Shown here: piece after piece, positions 1 through 7,609 of the stretch
How the letters are laid out: each line of letters starts with the position of its first letter
Position numbering within the stretch: position 1 is the stretch's first letter
Assembly: GCA_963823945.1 (NCBI GenBank)
Contig: CAWGNK010000001.1
Location: 1 to 14,539, forward strand
Source of the DNA: Bog-793 sp963823945
GTDB taxonomy: Bacteria; Actinomycetota; Acidimicrobiia; Acidimicrobiales; Bog-793
Direction: 5' to 3'
Length of the DNA: 14,539 bases
Translations under genes and position numbers: made by a program
The notes under the pieces: model-generated
The model's database searches: none
Told to the model about the DNA's origin: nothing
The model's input: the letters and a program-made list of their open reading frames with translations, nothing else

Positions 1-42
1 TCATTAGCAGTGAGTCCGATTCGGCCGCTCTCGCACCTCTCC
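1..42 (-). tRNA. tRNA-Ser(GCU), 5' part only (3' part lies outside the window)
   Basis: Reading the minus strand from 42 down to 1 gives a canonical tRNA 5' half. The acceptor strand GGAGAGG is followed by TG at positions 8-9, D stem CGA/TCG around an 11-nt loop, a single G, anticodon stem ACTCA, loop CTGCTAA and then TGA, the first three bases of the 3' anticodon strand. The anticodon GCT is at 8-6, which reads serine AGC/AGU codons. The layout matches bacterial tRNA-Ser(GCU). The variable arm, T arm and 3' end lie beyond the window start, so the long variable arm expected of a class II tRNA cannot be checked. The apparent tandem stop codons at 1-6 on the minus strand are simply tRNA sequence. 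Confidence 0.9.
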
Positions 43-90
43 CGAAGTGTCCCGCTCGGGTCGGCACGGCGACCACCGCGGACGGGACCA

Positions 91-119
91 AGGGTAGTGG
101 GGGGAGCCTGACGGGTCGA
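91..119 (-). promoter_or_regulatory. Candidate promoter of the tRNA-Ser gene
   Basis: On the minus strand, TCGACC (119-114; four of six matches to TTGACA) lies 17 bp from TACCCT (96-91; fits TANNNT). Transcription would start near 84 and leave a leader of about 40 nt before the tRNA 5' end at 42. This is pattern matching only; actinobacterial promoters are poorly conserved. Confidence 0.3.
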
Positions 120-161
120 CAGCTTGCGCGAGCGGTAAACCGTCCGAGCGGGTATCGTCGG

Positions 162-203
162 CAGCCTCAGGCTGTGAACGGCGTCCGATCAGGACGCGAG
201 GAG
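162..203 (+). promoter_or_regulatory. Two inverted repeats and a strong Shine-Dalgarno upstream of the protease
   Basis: CAGCCT-C-AGGCTG (162-174) is a perfect inverted repeat. GCGTCC-gatca-GGACGC (181-197) is a 6-bp stem with a 5-nt loop. The second hairpin is followed at once by GAGGAG (198-203), the best Shine-Dalgarno sequence near the protease. It sits 5 nt before a TTG at 209, but that TTG is not in frame with the protease reading frame. The hairpins could be operator half-sites or an RNA element masking the ribosome site; their function is inferred. Confidence 0.35.
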
Positions 204-273
204 ATCCGTTGTCGAAGTCGGCTGCGATACCTGACAGATTCGTCCGTCCGACACGCGGCTTGGTGGCGCGCCG

Positions 274-3200
274 GTGCGGAGCGCTACACGTCGGTCGGTC
301 CGAGTGGTCAGCGGCCTGGCAGTGTTCGCGGTGGCGGCGCTGTTCGGTTCGGCGTCGGGCGCGTCGCCGGTCGTGGGCCACGCGTTCTCGCCGTCCGGGT
401 CACTCGTGGCGGTCGGCGGTGTCCCGCGCCGGCCGTTCGGGGCCCGTCGTGTCGGGTCACTCGCCGCCACACGGATGGTTTCACTCGGCGTCGCGCTGCG
501 GCCGCGAGATCCGGGGGCACTTCGCGCGTTCGCCCAGGCGGTCTCGATGCCCAGTTCTCCCCTCTACCACCGCTATCTGACCCCCGGGGAGTTCGCGGCC
601 GAGTTCGGCCCTTCGAGACCAAGCACGGCGGCGGTCGAGAAGGCGCTGCGCGGTGCGCGACTGCGCGTCGGGACCGTTTCGGCGAACGGTCTCATCGTTC
701 CGGTTTCAGGGACCGTCGCCGAGGTCGACGCCGCGTTCCACACTCACCTCGTCGCCTACCGGCTCGCCGGCGGCAGGGAGGGCTGGGCGCCGTCGAAGGC
801 GCCTCGGCTTCCGTGGAGTGTGGCGCACTCGGTGTCAGCCGTGCTCGGTCTCGACGATCTCGTGCTTGCCCATTCATCCGTCGTACGCCCTCATGAGGAG
901 CGGTCGGGAGCAGGAGCGACCGCGGCGTCCTCGGTCGCGATCCCCGGCACGCGCACGACTCCCCAGGCGTGTGCCGCGGCGACCTCCAACGCGAGCGCGA
1001 ACAAGGGCTGGACCGAGGACCAGCTCGCGAAGGCCTACGGCTTGGACAGGTTGTACGCCGAGGGCGGACTCGGCGGTGGGCAGACGGTCGGCGTGCTCGA
1101 ACTCGAACCCTTCGAGCGCGCCGACATCGTGGCTTTCGACCGGTGTTTCTTCGGTACCGGTCACACGACCGTGATCCACACGACCGCGATCGACGGCTTC
1201 GATCTGCGCGGACCGGGGACCGGCGAGGCGGTTCTCGACCTCGAGATGCTCGCCGCGCTCGCGCCCGACGCCCGTCTCGACGTCTACGCGGCGCCGAACA
1301 CGTCGTTCGGCCCCGTCGACGCCTACAACGCGATGGTGAGCGCCGACCAGGCGAACATCCTGTCGACGAGCTGGGGCGCGTGCGAGACGTCGCTCCAGAT
1401 CTCGGCCCCGGGGACTCAACAGATCGAGAACTACATCTTCGAAGAGGCGGCGGCACAGGGACAGACCGTGTTCGCCTCCTCGGGTGACACCGGGTCGGAC
1501 GACTGCGCGGGGACGCAGTTCTCCTCCTCGACGCCCGAGCCGCCCTACCTGTCGGTCGACGACCCGGCGTCGCAGCCGTACGTCGTCGGTGTCGGCGGGA
1601 CCTCGCTTCACTCCGACGTGCCACCACTCGGCCGCACTGACGAGGTCGTATGGAACGACGGTGCGTCGGGCGGCGGGACTGGTGGCGGGGAGTCGAACTC
1701 GTGGGCGAGTCCGGTCTGGCAGGCCCAGTCGGGCGTTCCGGGCACCGCGGACGCGCCGAGACGACTCGTGCCGGACGTGAGCTCGGCCGCCGACGAGGAC
1801 CGGGGGGTGACCTTCTACAGCGCGAGCTTCTCGTCCGGATCCTCGTTTCCCTCGGGAAGCGCCGGGTGGACGACCCTCGGCGGGACGTCGATCTCCACAC
1901 CGACGTGGGCCGCGATCGTCGCTGACATCGCCTCGTCGGGGGGCGCGTGCGCGACACTCCCGGTGACGCCTGGCGGGCGGGATCTCGGCTTCGTCGCCTC
2001 TGAGCTCTACGCGGTCGCGGCGTCGAGCTATGCGACCTCCTTCAACGACATCACGGCCGGCGACAACGACGTTTTCGGCCTGGGTCACGGCTACTCGGCC
2101 GGGCCGGGATTCGACCTCGCCTCGGGTCTCGGCTCGCCGATTGTCACCGACCCGACGGGAAACGGCGGCCTGGCGGGCGCGCTCTGCGCCGTCGCGACGA
2201 CGGCCGGGGGCGTCATCGCGGCACCGGTCGTGTCCGGGGTCGCGCCCGTGGACGGCCCGACGACGGGGGGCAACGTCGTCACCCTGACCGGCACTGGCTT
2301 CACGACGCCCGGCACAAAGCTGCACGTCGAGTTCGGCTCGGCAGAGGCGAGCATCGATTCTGTCTCGGACACCTCGCTGACCGTCACCGCACCCCCGTCG
2401 GCCGTCCCCCCGGCCGAGGCGGCGACGGGTGCCGCCGGCGCGGTCGAGATCTTGGTGACCGTCACGAACCGATCGGGAGAGGCGACGAGCCGGGGGACCG
2501 TTGCGTCGCTCTACGACTACGTCGCCGAGGACGTATCCCACCTGGCTGAGCCAAGCGTGGCGGCGATCGGTCCCCCCGCCGGGAACATGCGGGGTGGCCG
2601 CTCCGTCACGATCTGGGGAAGCGGCTTTGCCGCCGGAGCGGTGCCCTCGGTCAAGTTCGGCGGGGTGGCGTCGTCACGGGTCACGGTTCTGCACGACTAT
2701 GAGATCAGGGCTCGCGTGCCCGCCGAAACACCGGCGACCAGGTGCGCGACTGGCGTCCGTTTCGAGCCCGCGACCGTCTGCCAGGTCGAGGTCGTCGTTC
2801 GTACCCCACGGGGTTCGAGCGCGACCGTACCGATCTTGCCGCCACCCTCCGGGCATGTCGTGTTCGGTCCCCAAGGGGTGATCCGGACTGCCGCGGGCAC
2901 CGAGGAGGCCCCGGCGGCGACGGAGTATGACTATGTCCCGACCCCGAAAGTGACACTGGTCGCGGTCGGCGCTTCAGCCGCCCTGCCGGTGCGCATCTTC
3001 GGATCTGGCTTCTCGGTGCTCTCGTTCGACTGGGTGAACCTCGGGACGGCATCGTCGGTCGATAGCGAGCAGACGATGGTCGACTACGTCTCCCCGACGT
3101 CGATCGTCGTCACGCCGACGTCCGAGTACTCGACGGGCGTTTCGGCCGTGTCGTTCGCCGGCGGTGTGAGCGTCCAGACTGCCGGGGGGCTGAGCAACGC

Positions 3201-4080
3201 CACCGCCGTGCCGGTCGGCAAGGTGCTCACCGTGCATCACCTCTCCGTACTCGGTGGTTCGGCAGCGGGTGGGACCGAGCTCCTCGTCACCGGGGAGGGT
3301 CTCGCCGGAGTCCGGTCGGTCGCTTTCGTGGGCGAGTTCTCTCCGGAGCTCGGGGTCTCCACCGGCTCGGCGGTGGTGCACGTCTCGGCCGGCGAGCTGA
3401 TGGTCAGGACCCCGGCGCACGCCGCGGGGCCTGTCGACGTCCTGCCGTGTTCGGCGACGGCGTGCGGCCGCGCGCGACGGGCCGTCGACACGTTCGTCTT
3501 CGTCCCCCGTTCCGCGCACTCGCTCGTGGCGGTGTACCCCGCGGTGGGTCCGGCCTCCGGCGGGATCCGGGTGGCGCTGTTCGGGAACGGCGTCGACGAA
3601 GCCTCGGCGGTGCTGTTCGGTCCGGCCGTTTCGAGTGCGGCGGTACCGGCACCGGGGTTCCCGCGGGATGACCCGTATGTGGCGGAGGTGTACTCGCCCC
3701 CCGGGCGCGCGAACACCCGTGTTGCCGTCGCATTGCTCGGGTCGGGGCGAGGAGCCGCGCCGCCCCCGCGGGCGTGGTTCCGGTACGTGCCGAGCGCGCC
3801 GAGCGCGCCGCGAATGCTCGGTCTCGTGCGGGCGGGAACGACGGTCGTTCTCCACTGGCAGACCCCGGCGAGCGACGGGGGTTCGCGGATCACCTCCTAC
3901 ACGGTCGCCGTCTCGATTTCGGGCACCGCCGAGCGCAGCTGGCGGTTCGGTTCCCGAATCCGCACGGTGCGGCTCACGGGATTCGTCCCCGCACGGTCCT
4001 ACCGGTTTGAGGTGGCGGCGTGGAATGTCAAACACGGGAAGGGCCCACCCGGGGTCGTCCGCGCCGCCGGCGTCGCCTGA
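274..4080 (+). CDS. Secreted sedolisin-family (S53) protease with TIG/IPT repeats and a C-terminal fibronectin III domain
   Basis: This is a predicted secreted serine-carboxyl endopeptidase of 1268 aa. Residues 1-30 form a signal peptide (Arg-rich start, hydrophobic 11-24, likely cleavage near Ala30). Residues about 65-200 match the kumamolisin-type activation pro-domain. The catalytic domain spans about 248-640, with Glu318 and Asp322 in GEAVLDLE, oxyanion Asp405 in SSGDTG, nucleophile Ser539 in GGTS, and a calcium-site-like FNDITAGDN stretch near its end. About five Ig-like TIG/IPT modules follow, starting near 650, 760, 890, 985 and 1080; the third is degenerate. A PSAPSAP linker leads to a fibronectin III domain (about 1174-1268). 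No C-terminal membrane helix or sorting motif is present, so release from the cell is expected. Sedolisins are typically acid-active and self-process. The GTG start at 274 is the only start codon after the in-frame stop at 232-234 that keeps the whole signal peptide; its ribosome site (GGTGG, 262-266) is weak. A downstream start is possible. Confidence 0.9.
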   Translation: MRSATRRSVRVVSGLAVFAVAALFGSASGASPVVGHAFSPSGSLVAVGGVPRRPFGARRVGSLAATRMVSLGVALRPRDPGALRAFAQAVSMPSSPLYHRYLTPGEFAAEFGPSRPSTAAVEKALRGARLRVGTVSANGLIVPVSGTVAEVDAAFHTHLVAYRLAGGREGWAPSKAPRLPWSVAHSVSAVLGLDDLVLAHSSVVRPHEERSGAGATAASSVAIPGTRTTPQACAAATSNASANKGWTEDQLAKAYGLDRLYAEGGLGGGQTVGVLELEPFERADIVAFDRCFFGTGHTTVIHTTAIDGFDLRGPGTGEAVLDLEMLAALAPDARLDVYAAPNTSFGPVDAYNAMVSADQANILSTSWGACETSLQISAPGTQQIENYIFEEAAAQGQTVFASSGDTGSDDCAGTQFSSSTPEPPYLSVDDPASQPYVVGVGGTSLHSDVPPLGRTDEVVWNDGASGGGTGGGESNSWASPVWQAQSGVPGTADAPRRLVPDVSSAADEDRGVTFYSASFSSGSSFPSGSAGWTTLGGTSISTPTWAAIVADIASSGGACATLPVTPGGRDLGFVASELYAVAASSYATSFNDITAGDNDVFGLGHGYSAGPGFDLASGLGSPIVTDPTGNGGLAGALCAVATTAGGVIAAPVVSGVAPVDGPTTGGNVVTLTGTGFTTPGTKLHVEFGSAEASIDSVSDTSLTVTAPPSAVPPAEAATGAAGAVEILVTVTNRSGEATSRGTVASLYDYVAEDVSHLAEPSVAAIGPPAGNMRGGRSVTIWGSGFAAGAVPSVKFGGVASSRVTVLHDYEIRARVPAETPATRCATGVRFEPATVCQVEVVVRTPRGSSATVPILPPPSGHVVFGPQGVIRTAAGTEEAPAATEYDYVPTPKVTLVAVGASAALPVRIFGSGFSVLSFDWVNLGTASSVDSEQTMVDYVSPTSIVVTPTSEYSTGVSAVSFAGGVSVQTAGGLSNATAVPVGKVLTVHHLSVLGGSAAGGTELLVTGEGLAGVRSVAFVGEFSPELGVSTGSAVVHVSAGELMVRTPAHAAGPVDVLPCSATACGRARRAVDTFVFVPRSAHSLVAVYPAVGPASGGIRVALFGNGVDEASAVLFGPAVSSAAVPAPGFPRDDPYVAEVYSPPGRANTRVAVALLGSGRGAAPPPRAWFRYVPSAPSAPRMLGLVRAGTTVVLHWQTPASDGGSRITSYTVAVSISGTAERSWRFGSRIRTVRLTGFVPARSYRFEVAAWNVKHGKGPPGVVRAAGVA

Positions 4081-4082
4081 GT

Positions 4083-4111
4083 CCGACCCGGACCACTTCG
4101 GGACCGGTCGG
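4083..4111 (+). terminator. Candidate terminator hairpin after the protease
   Basis: CCGACC-c-GG (4083-4091) pairs with CCGGTCGG (4104-4111), giving eight pairs with one bulged C and a 12-nt loop. It begins 3 nt after the protease stop codon. There is no T-tract, as is common in high-GC actinobacteria, so termination is inferred from position and pairing. Confidence 0.35.
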
Positions 4112-4320
4112 CGCCGGGACGGGTCGCATCCCGCCACGTTGAACGGCGACCGGACGACAGCGAACCGCCGATGGAGCGGGGAGACCTGGCGCGCCGGGAC
4201 GGGCGAAGAGGCCGCGATCGCCCGGTGGCGCGGCGGTACACTGCCGTCGCTTGACCCCGCGCCGACGTGACCGCCGGTGCGGCCCCAGACGGACGGTTTG
4301 GCCGGGAGGGGGATGAATCG

Positions 4321-5076
4321 ATGTCGGACGAGATCTGCTCTGAAGTCGTGACGGTGATCGGTCACAACGGAGACCCGATCGAGGCGTACTTCACCCGCCC
4401 CGTCGGAAGCGGGTCGGTTCCCGGGGTCGTCGTCGTCCACCACATGCCTGGCTGGGACGAATGGACCCGGCAGGTCACGTTCCGCCTTGCCGCCCACGGT
4501 TTCGCCGCGGTCGCGCCGCATCTCTACTCCCGTCTCGGCCCGGGTCGTTGGGACGACCTCGCCGCGGCGGCGATGGCCCAGGGGGGCGTCCCCGATACAC
4601 AGGTCGTCGGCGACATCGAGGGGGCGGCCGCCTTCCTGCGCTCCCAACCCGATGCGAACGGCAGGGTAGGTGTGATCGGGTTCTGCTCCGGTGGACGTCA
4701 CGCCTACCTCGCGGCCTGTTCGAGCACCGTGCTCGACGCCGCCGTCGACTGCTGGGGTGGGCACGTCGTGATGGGCCCGGAGGACCTGAGCCCCGCGCAA
4801 CCGGTGGCACCGTTCGACCTGACCCGCGACATGCACTGCCCGATCCTCGGCATCTTCGGCAACGAAGACCAGTTCCCGACCCCGGAGGAGGTCGACCGGA
4901 TCGAAGCCGAGCTCCACAAGTACGGCAAAGACCACGAATTCCATCGTTACGACGGGGCCGGGCACGGCTTCTTCGCGACCGAACGTGCGTCGTACCGGCC
5001 GGAACAGGCGGTCGACGGATGGGAGAAGGTCTACGCCTTCTACGGGACGCACCTCCGCAACCCCGCGGACACCTGA
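4321..5076 (+). CDS. Dienelactone hydrolase family protein (alpha/beta hydrolase)
   Basis: This is a 251-aa cytosolic alpha/beta hydrolase of the dienelactone hydrolase (carboxymethylenebutenolidase) family. The family hydrolyses lactones and related esters, classically dienelactone to maleylacetate in chlorocatechol breakdown, but many members have other or unknown substrates. The Cys-Asp-His triad is intact: Cys122 in the nucleophile elbow GFCSGG, Asp183 in GNEDQF and His215 in GAGHGFF. Full family length is present. The ATG at 4321 is chosen over an in-frame GTG at 4267 because GGGAGGGGG (4304-4312) lies 8 nt before it and the family N-terminus begins here. No catechol-pathway genes are nearby, so a general detoxifying hydrolase is as likely as a catabolic enzyme. 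A weak -10-like TACACT lies at 4237-4242. The gene appears monocistronic and converges with the stress-protein gene. Confidence 0.88.
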   Translation: MSDEICSEVVTVIGHNGDPIEAYFTRPVGSGSVPGVVVVHHMPGWDEWTRQVTFRLAAHGFAAVAPHLYSRLGPGRWDDLAAAAMAQGGVPDTQVVGDIEGAAAFLRSQPDANGRVGVIGFCSGGRHAYLAACSSTVLDAAVDCWGGHVVMGPEDLSPAQPVAPFDLTRDMHCPILGIFGNEDQFPTPEEVDRIEAELHKYGKDHEFHRYDGAGHGFFATERASYRPEQAVDGWEKVYAFYGTHLRNPADT

Positions 5077-5127
5077 CCCGGGGTCAATTCCCCTCTGGAG
5101 CGCGATTCCCGCCCGACGGCGGTCGGA

Positions 5128-5553
5128 TCAGTGACGGACGACGACGACAGGGCAGCCGGCGTGGCACACGACGTGCTCGCTCACGGACCCGACGAGGATT
5201 CCCGTGACCGCGCCGTGGCCCCGGCAGCCGACGACGAGCAGGCTCGCTTCATGTGACATCTCGATGAGGGTCGCGGAGGCGTGGCCTTCGACGACGACGA
5301 GCTCCAGCGGGATCTTCGGGTCGGTCCCCAGCGCCTCGGCGACGGCCTCGCCCTGCACGCCGCGGGCATCCGCCTCGGGGTCGAAATCGTCCGGGTAGGG
5401 CGGCGTCCACCCGACGGTGGCCGGGAAAGCCCAGGTCGTCACCACCCGGAGCGTCGCTCCTGTCAGCTCTGCCTGACGGGCAGCCCAGCGCAGGGCGGCG
5501 ACCGACGAGGGAGTGCCGTCCACCCCGACGATCACGACGTCGTGCGCCGCCAT
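5128..5553 (-). CDS. Universal stress protein (UspA family)
   Basis: This is a 141-aa single-domain UspA protein, a small cytosolic nucleotide-binding fold induced by stress or growth arrest in many bacteria. The N-terminal strand VVIVGVDGT carries the conserved Asp. Near the C-terminus, GCRGHGAVTGILVGS fits the ATP-binding pattern G-2x-G-9x-G-S/T exactly, so this is probably an ATP-binding member. It ends in the usual hydrophobic strand CPVVVVRH. The ATG at 5553 is chosen over an upstream start at 5601 because it begins the conserved fold and has GGAG 6 nt upstream. It is divergent from the Dps gene, with which it shares a 368-bp control region, and converges with the hydrolase. The partner or client cannot be read from the sequence. 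Confidence 0.9.
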   Translation of the reverse strand: MAAHDVVIVGVDGTPSSVAALRWAARQAELTGATLRVVTTWAFPATVGWTPPYPDDFDPEADARGVQGEAVAEALGTDPKIPLELVVVEGHASATLIEMSHEASLLVVGCRGHGAVTGILVGSVSEHVVCHAGCPVVVVRH

Positions 5554-5921
5554 CTCCGGCTCCACACCCCTAGCTATACACCCGCTGGCGTCGCGACCCA
5601 AGGGGCCGAAGGTCCGCGCGGCCCGGGTGGCCCGCGCACGGGCAGGCGAGGCCGGAGAGGCGATCGCACGGAAGCCGAGAACCCGTCCAAGCGGTTCGGC
5701 GGCAGGCGAGCGTGCGCCACACCGGGTCCCGCGGGACCGGGTGTGGACGCGAATTGCCTGACTGACAAGCTGGAATCCCCGATTTCTGGGGCCTCCGCGC
5801 CGGGGCCGACACTACGATGACCGCGTCGGGTGACGGCGGGCGATCATTCGCCCGGCGCTTGGACCGACGGCCACCGGGCGGTGGCGTGGAAGCACCAGTC
5901 AGCGTGCGGGCGAGGAGGAAC
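5554..5921. other. Divergent intergenic region between the UspA and Dps genes
   Basis: This 368-bp stretch has no convincing coding sequence; its open frames are GC-driven and lack family features. It must contain the start signals of both stress genes. It holds a 30-bp palindrome (5717-5746). On the minus side TATAGC (within 5570-5580) could be a -10 for the UspA gene. On the plus side TACGAT (5813-5818) could be a -10 for dps, without a recognisable -35. AGGAGG (5913-5918) is the dps ribosome binding site. Confidence 0.6.
5717..5746. promoter_or_regulatory. 30-bp near-perfect palindrome between UspA and Dps genes
   Basis: The arms 5717-5730 and 5733-5746 are complementary at 13 of 14 positions around a central GC. 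It lies upstream of both divergent genes, so it is not placed as a terminator for either. It could be an operator for a dimeric regulator acting on both promoters, or a structured RNA element in one of the leaders. No known operator consensus is recognised. Confidence 0.4.
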
Positions 5922-6404
5922 ATGTCAAGCGTGGATGCGGGCATCGGCATCGGGATCCCTGCCGAGAAGCGCGAAGAGATCGTGCGGGGCCTGTCAGCGG
6001 TTCTCGGTGACACGTACACCCTGTACCTGAAGACGCACAACTACCACTGGAACGTGACCGGCCCGATGTTCGGGACCCTCCATCTCATGTTCGAGACCGA
6101 GTACAACGAGCTCGCGCTCGCCGTCGACGAGATCGCCGAGCGCATCAGGGCCCTCGGTGCACCGGCGCCCGCGACGTTCCGGGAGTTCGCACAGCTGGCG
6201 TCGATCCCCGAGGACACCGACGCGCCGGACGCGACGGAGATGATTCGTCGGCTCGTCGCCGGCCAGGAGGCGGTGGTCCGGACCGCCCGCGCCACCTTCG
6301 TCGTCGCCAACGAGGCGAGCGACCAGCCGACGGCCGATCTGCTCACGCGGCGGATGCAGATCCACGAGAAGACGGCCTGGATGCTGAGGAGCCTGCTGAA
6401 GTAG
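5922..6404 (+). CDS. dps: Dps-family ferritin-like DNA-protection protein
   Basis: This is a 160-aa mini-ferritin that assembles into a dodecameric shell, oxidises Fe(II) with hydrogen peroxide and stores the iron, protecting DNA from Fenton damage. The intersubunit ferroxidase ligands are complete: His42, His54, Glu58, Asp69 and Glu73, with the same spacing as His31/His43/Asp47/Asp58/Glu62 of Listeria Dps. The family signatures HNYHWNV and DEIAERIRALG are clear. The N-terminus is short and lacks a Lys-rich DNA-binding tail, so direct DNA binding is uncertain. The ATG at 5922 is chosen because AGGAGG (5913-5918) lies just upstream and the upstream extension to 5817 is low-complexity and outside the family. 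The gene converges with the YceI gene across a candidate two-way terminator. Confidence 0.93.
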   Translation: MSSVDAGIGIGIPAEKREEIVRGLSAVLGDTYTLYLKTHNYHWNVTGPMFGTLHLMFETEYNELALAVDEIAERIRALGAPAPATFREFAQLASIPEDTDAPDATEMIRRLVAGQEAVVRTARATFVVANEASDQPTADLLTRRMQIHEKTAWMLRSLLK

Positions 6405-6447
6405 GCAACCCGACCCCCGGGGGCGGCGGTGCGGGCGAGGACCGCCG

Positions 6448-6483
6448 GTTCCGTCGGGTCGCGGGACCCGTCGTCGACGGAAC
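6448..6483. terminator. Candidate bidirectional terminator between dps and the YceI gene
   Basis: GTTCCGTC (6448-6455) pairs perfectly with GACGGAAC (6476-6483). Inside, GGGTC (6456-6460) pairs with GACCC (6465-6469), leaving a 6-nt bulge on one side. It lies between two converging stop codons (6404 and 6515). There is no T-tract in either direction; the call rests on pairing and position. Confidence 0.45.
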
Positions 6484-6514
6484 TCGTGGCGCCTCGACCC
6501 GGGAGGGCGGCGGG

Positions 6515-7312
6515 TCAGTGCTTCGGCTTGATCGACAGTGGGGGCAGGGTCGTCGCCGGCAGCGTTACCGCGCCGGGGCGGCCCGGGCTGGGGGTGGTCG
6601 TCGTTGTCGTGGCGGGGACGGCGCCCTTCACGACGTGCAGCAGGACCTCGAGCGTGCCCTGGTTGGCCGTCGTCACGAAGCCGCCGATGCTCGGGTTCTG
6701 GATGCGCCAGTCGGCGAAGACGACCGTCGCGTCGGCGAGGACGTAGATCGAGGTTCCCTTGACCTCGGCGCTGACCGTGACGGTCACGGCGTGCGTCACT
6801 CCGTGCATCGTGAGCTCGCCTTGCGCCCTGGCTCTTGTGACCTTCCCCGCCGCGGGGACGCGCCCGAAGGGGACCGGCGACGTGAGGGCGAACGTGGCGG
6901 TCGGCCACCGGGCGACGTCCATGATGCGCCCGTCGAACTGGGCGTTGCGTTCGCCTTGGTCGCTGATCACCGTGGCGAGCGGGACGCTGAAGCGCGCCGA
7001 GCGCAGGACGGTTCCGTCGATGACGAGCGAACCCGAGACGTCGGACGAGCGGCCGACTGCCGTATCGCTCTGGCCGAGCAGCACCTCCTGCACCCGGTAT
7101 CCTGCCCTGGAGCCCGTGGTGACGTTCCAGGTCCCCGTGAGCGAGGTTGCCTGGGCCGTCGACGGGTTCGTCCCCGTCGACTTGGGCAGCGTGAGCTTGG
7201 GCTTCGGGGGCCCTTCGATGAAGTGGATGTAGACGAAGGGACCGGCAACCGCGAGCCCGACGAACAGGATCACGCCGGCCGCCACCCAGCGGACCCAGCG
7301 GTGTCGCGCCAT
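6515..7312 (-). CDS. Membrane-anchored YceI-like lipocalin-fold protein
   Basis: This is a 265-aa protein. A basic N-terminus leads to one hydrophobic helix (about 9-32), then a Pro/Lys/Thr linker, a YceI domain (about 58-231) and a tail with a run of six Thr followed by a Pro/Thr-rich stretch. YceI domains form a lipocalin-like barrel that binds long isoprenoid or amphiphilic molecules. LTMHGVTHAVTVTVSAE is the typical family core motif. The domain is expected outside the membrane with the helix as an uncleaved anchor. The ATG at 7312 begins the natural membrane-anchor N-terminus. An adjacent in-frame GTG at 7315 is also possible, and AAGG lies 9 nt before that GTG. A much longer upstream open frame reaching 7564 is Arg-rich and not family-like. 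The ligand is unknown; placement beside stress genes is compatible with quinone or lipid handling, but that is inference. Confidence 0.87.
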   Translation of the reverse strand: MARHRWVRWVAAGVILFVGLAVAGPFVYIHFIEGPPKPKLTLPKSTGTNPSTAQATSLTGTWNVTTGSRAGYRVQEVLLGQSDTAVGRSSDVSGSLVIDGTVLRSARFSVPLATVISDQGERNAQFDGRIMDVARWPTATFALTSPVPFGRVPAAGKVTRARAQGELTMHGVTHAVTVTVSAEVKGTSIYVLADATVVFADWRIQNPSIGGFVTTANQGTLEVLLHVVKGAVPATTTTTTPSPGRPGAVTLPATTLPPLSIKPKH

Positions 7313-7609
7313 CACGATCGCAAACCTTTGCGAACCCGGGCGCACCGGAACGAGAGGTTCATCGCGGGACCGGACCCGAGCTCGTCGTTGTTGGCATGGC
7401 ACCATGGATCTACGGCGGGCGCGCCGGTTCGGATTGGCGCCGGCCGGATTCGACGGCCGTAGCGGGGACGATGGCCGAGCGTGATCGCAGCGTGAACCGC
7501 CGGCGCCGGTGCCTGATGCGGCGTGTTTGCAACGAGCCGCCCTCCGGGTGACACTTCTCGGCAAGGCTGGCGGTCCGCAGGGTTTCTTGGCGGCGATGAG
7601 GGAGGCGGC
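7313..7609. other. Divergent intergenic region, YceI gene and dehydrogenase
   Basis: This 297-bp stretch contains no convincing gene. It should carry the promoters of both flanking genes, but no clear -35/-10 pair was recognised. CATGG-CA-CCATG (7395-7406) is a short perfect palindrome of unknown role. GGGAGG (7600-7605) is the ribosome binding site of the dehydrogenase. Confidence 0.5.

Noticed and set aside
4..381. Minus-strand 125-aa open frame overlapping the window start
   Set aside because: Its C-terminal part is the translation of the tRNA-Ser and its flank; the rest is Arg-rich and antisense to the protease signal peptide, with no family features.
874..2541. Minus-strand 555-aa open frame antisense to the protease catalytic domain
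   Set aside because: The plus strand encodes the S53 active-site motifs here; the antisense frame has no recognisable domain.
2974..5052. Minus-strand 692-aa open frame across the end of the protease and the hydrolase
   Set aside because: It is antisense to two well-supported genes, has a low-complexity Arg/Gly/Asp-rich composition, and is explained by GC-rich third positions on the other strand.
5080..5093. GGGG-tcaatt-CCCC between the converging hydrolase and UspA genes
   Set aside because: Four pairs are too few to call a terminator with confidence, although the position would fit.
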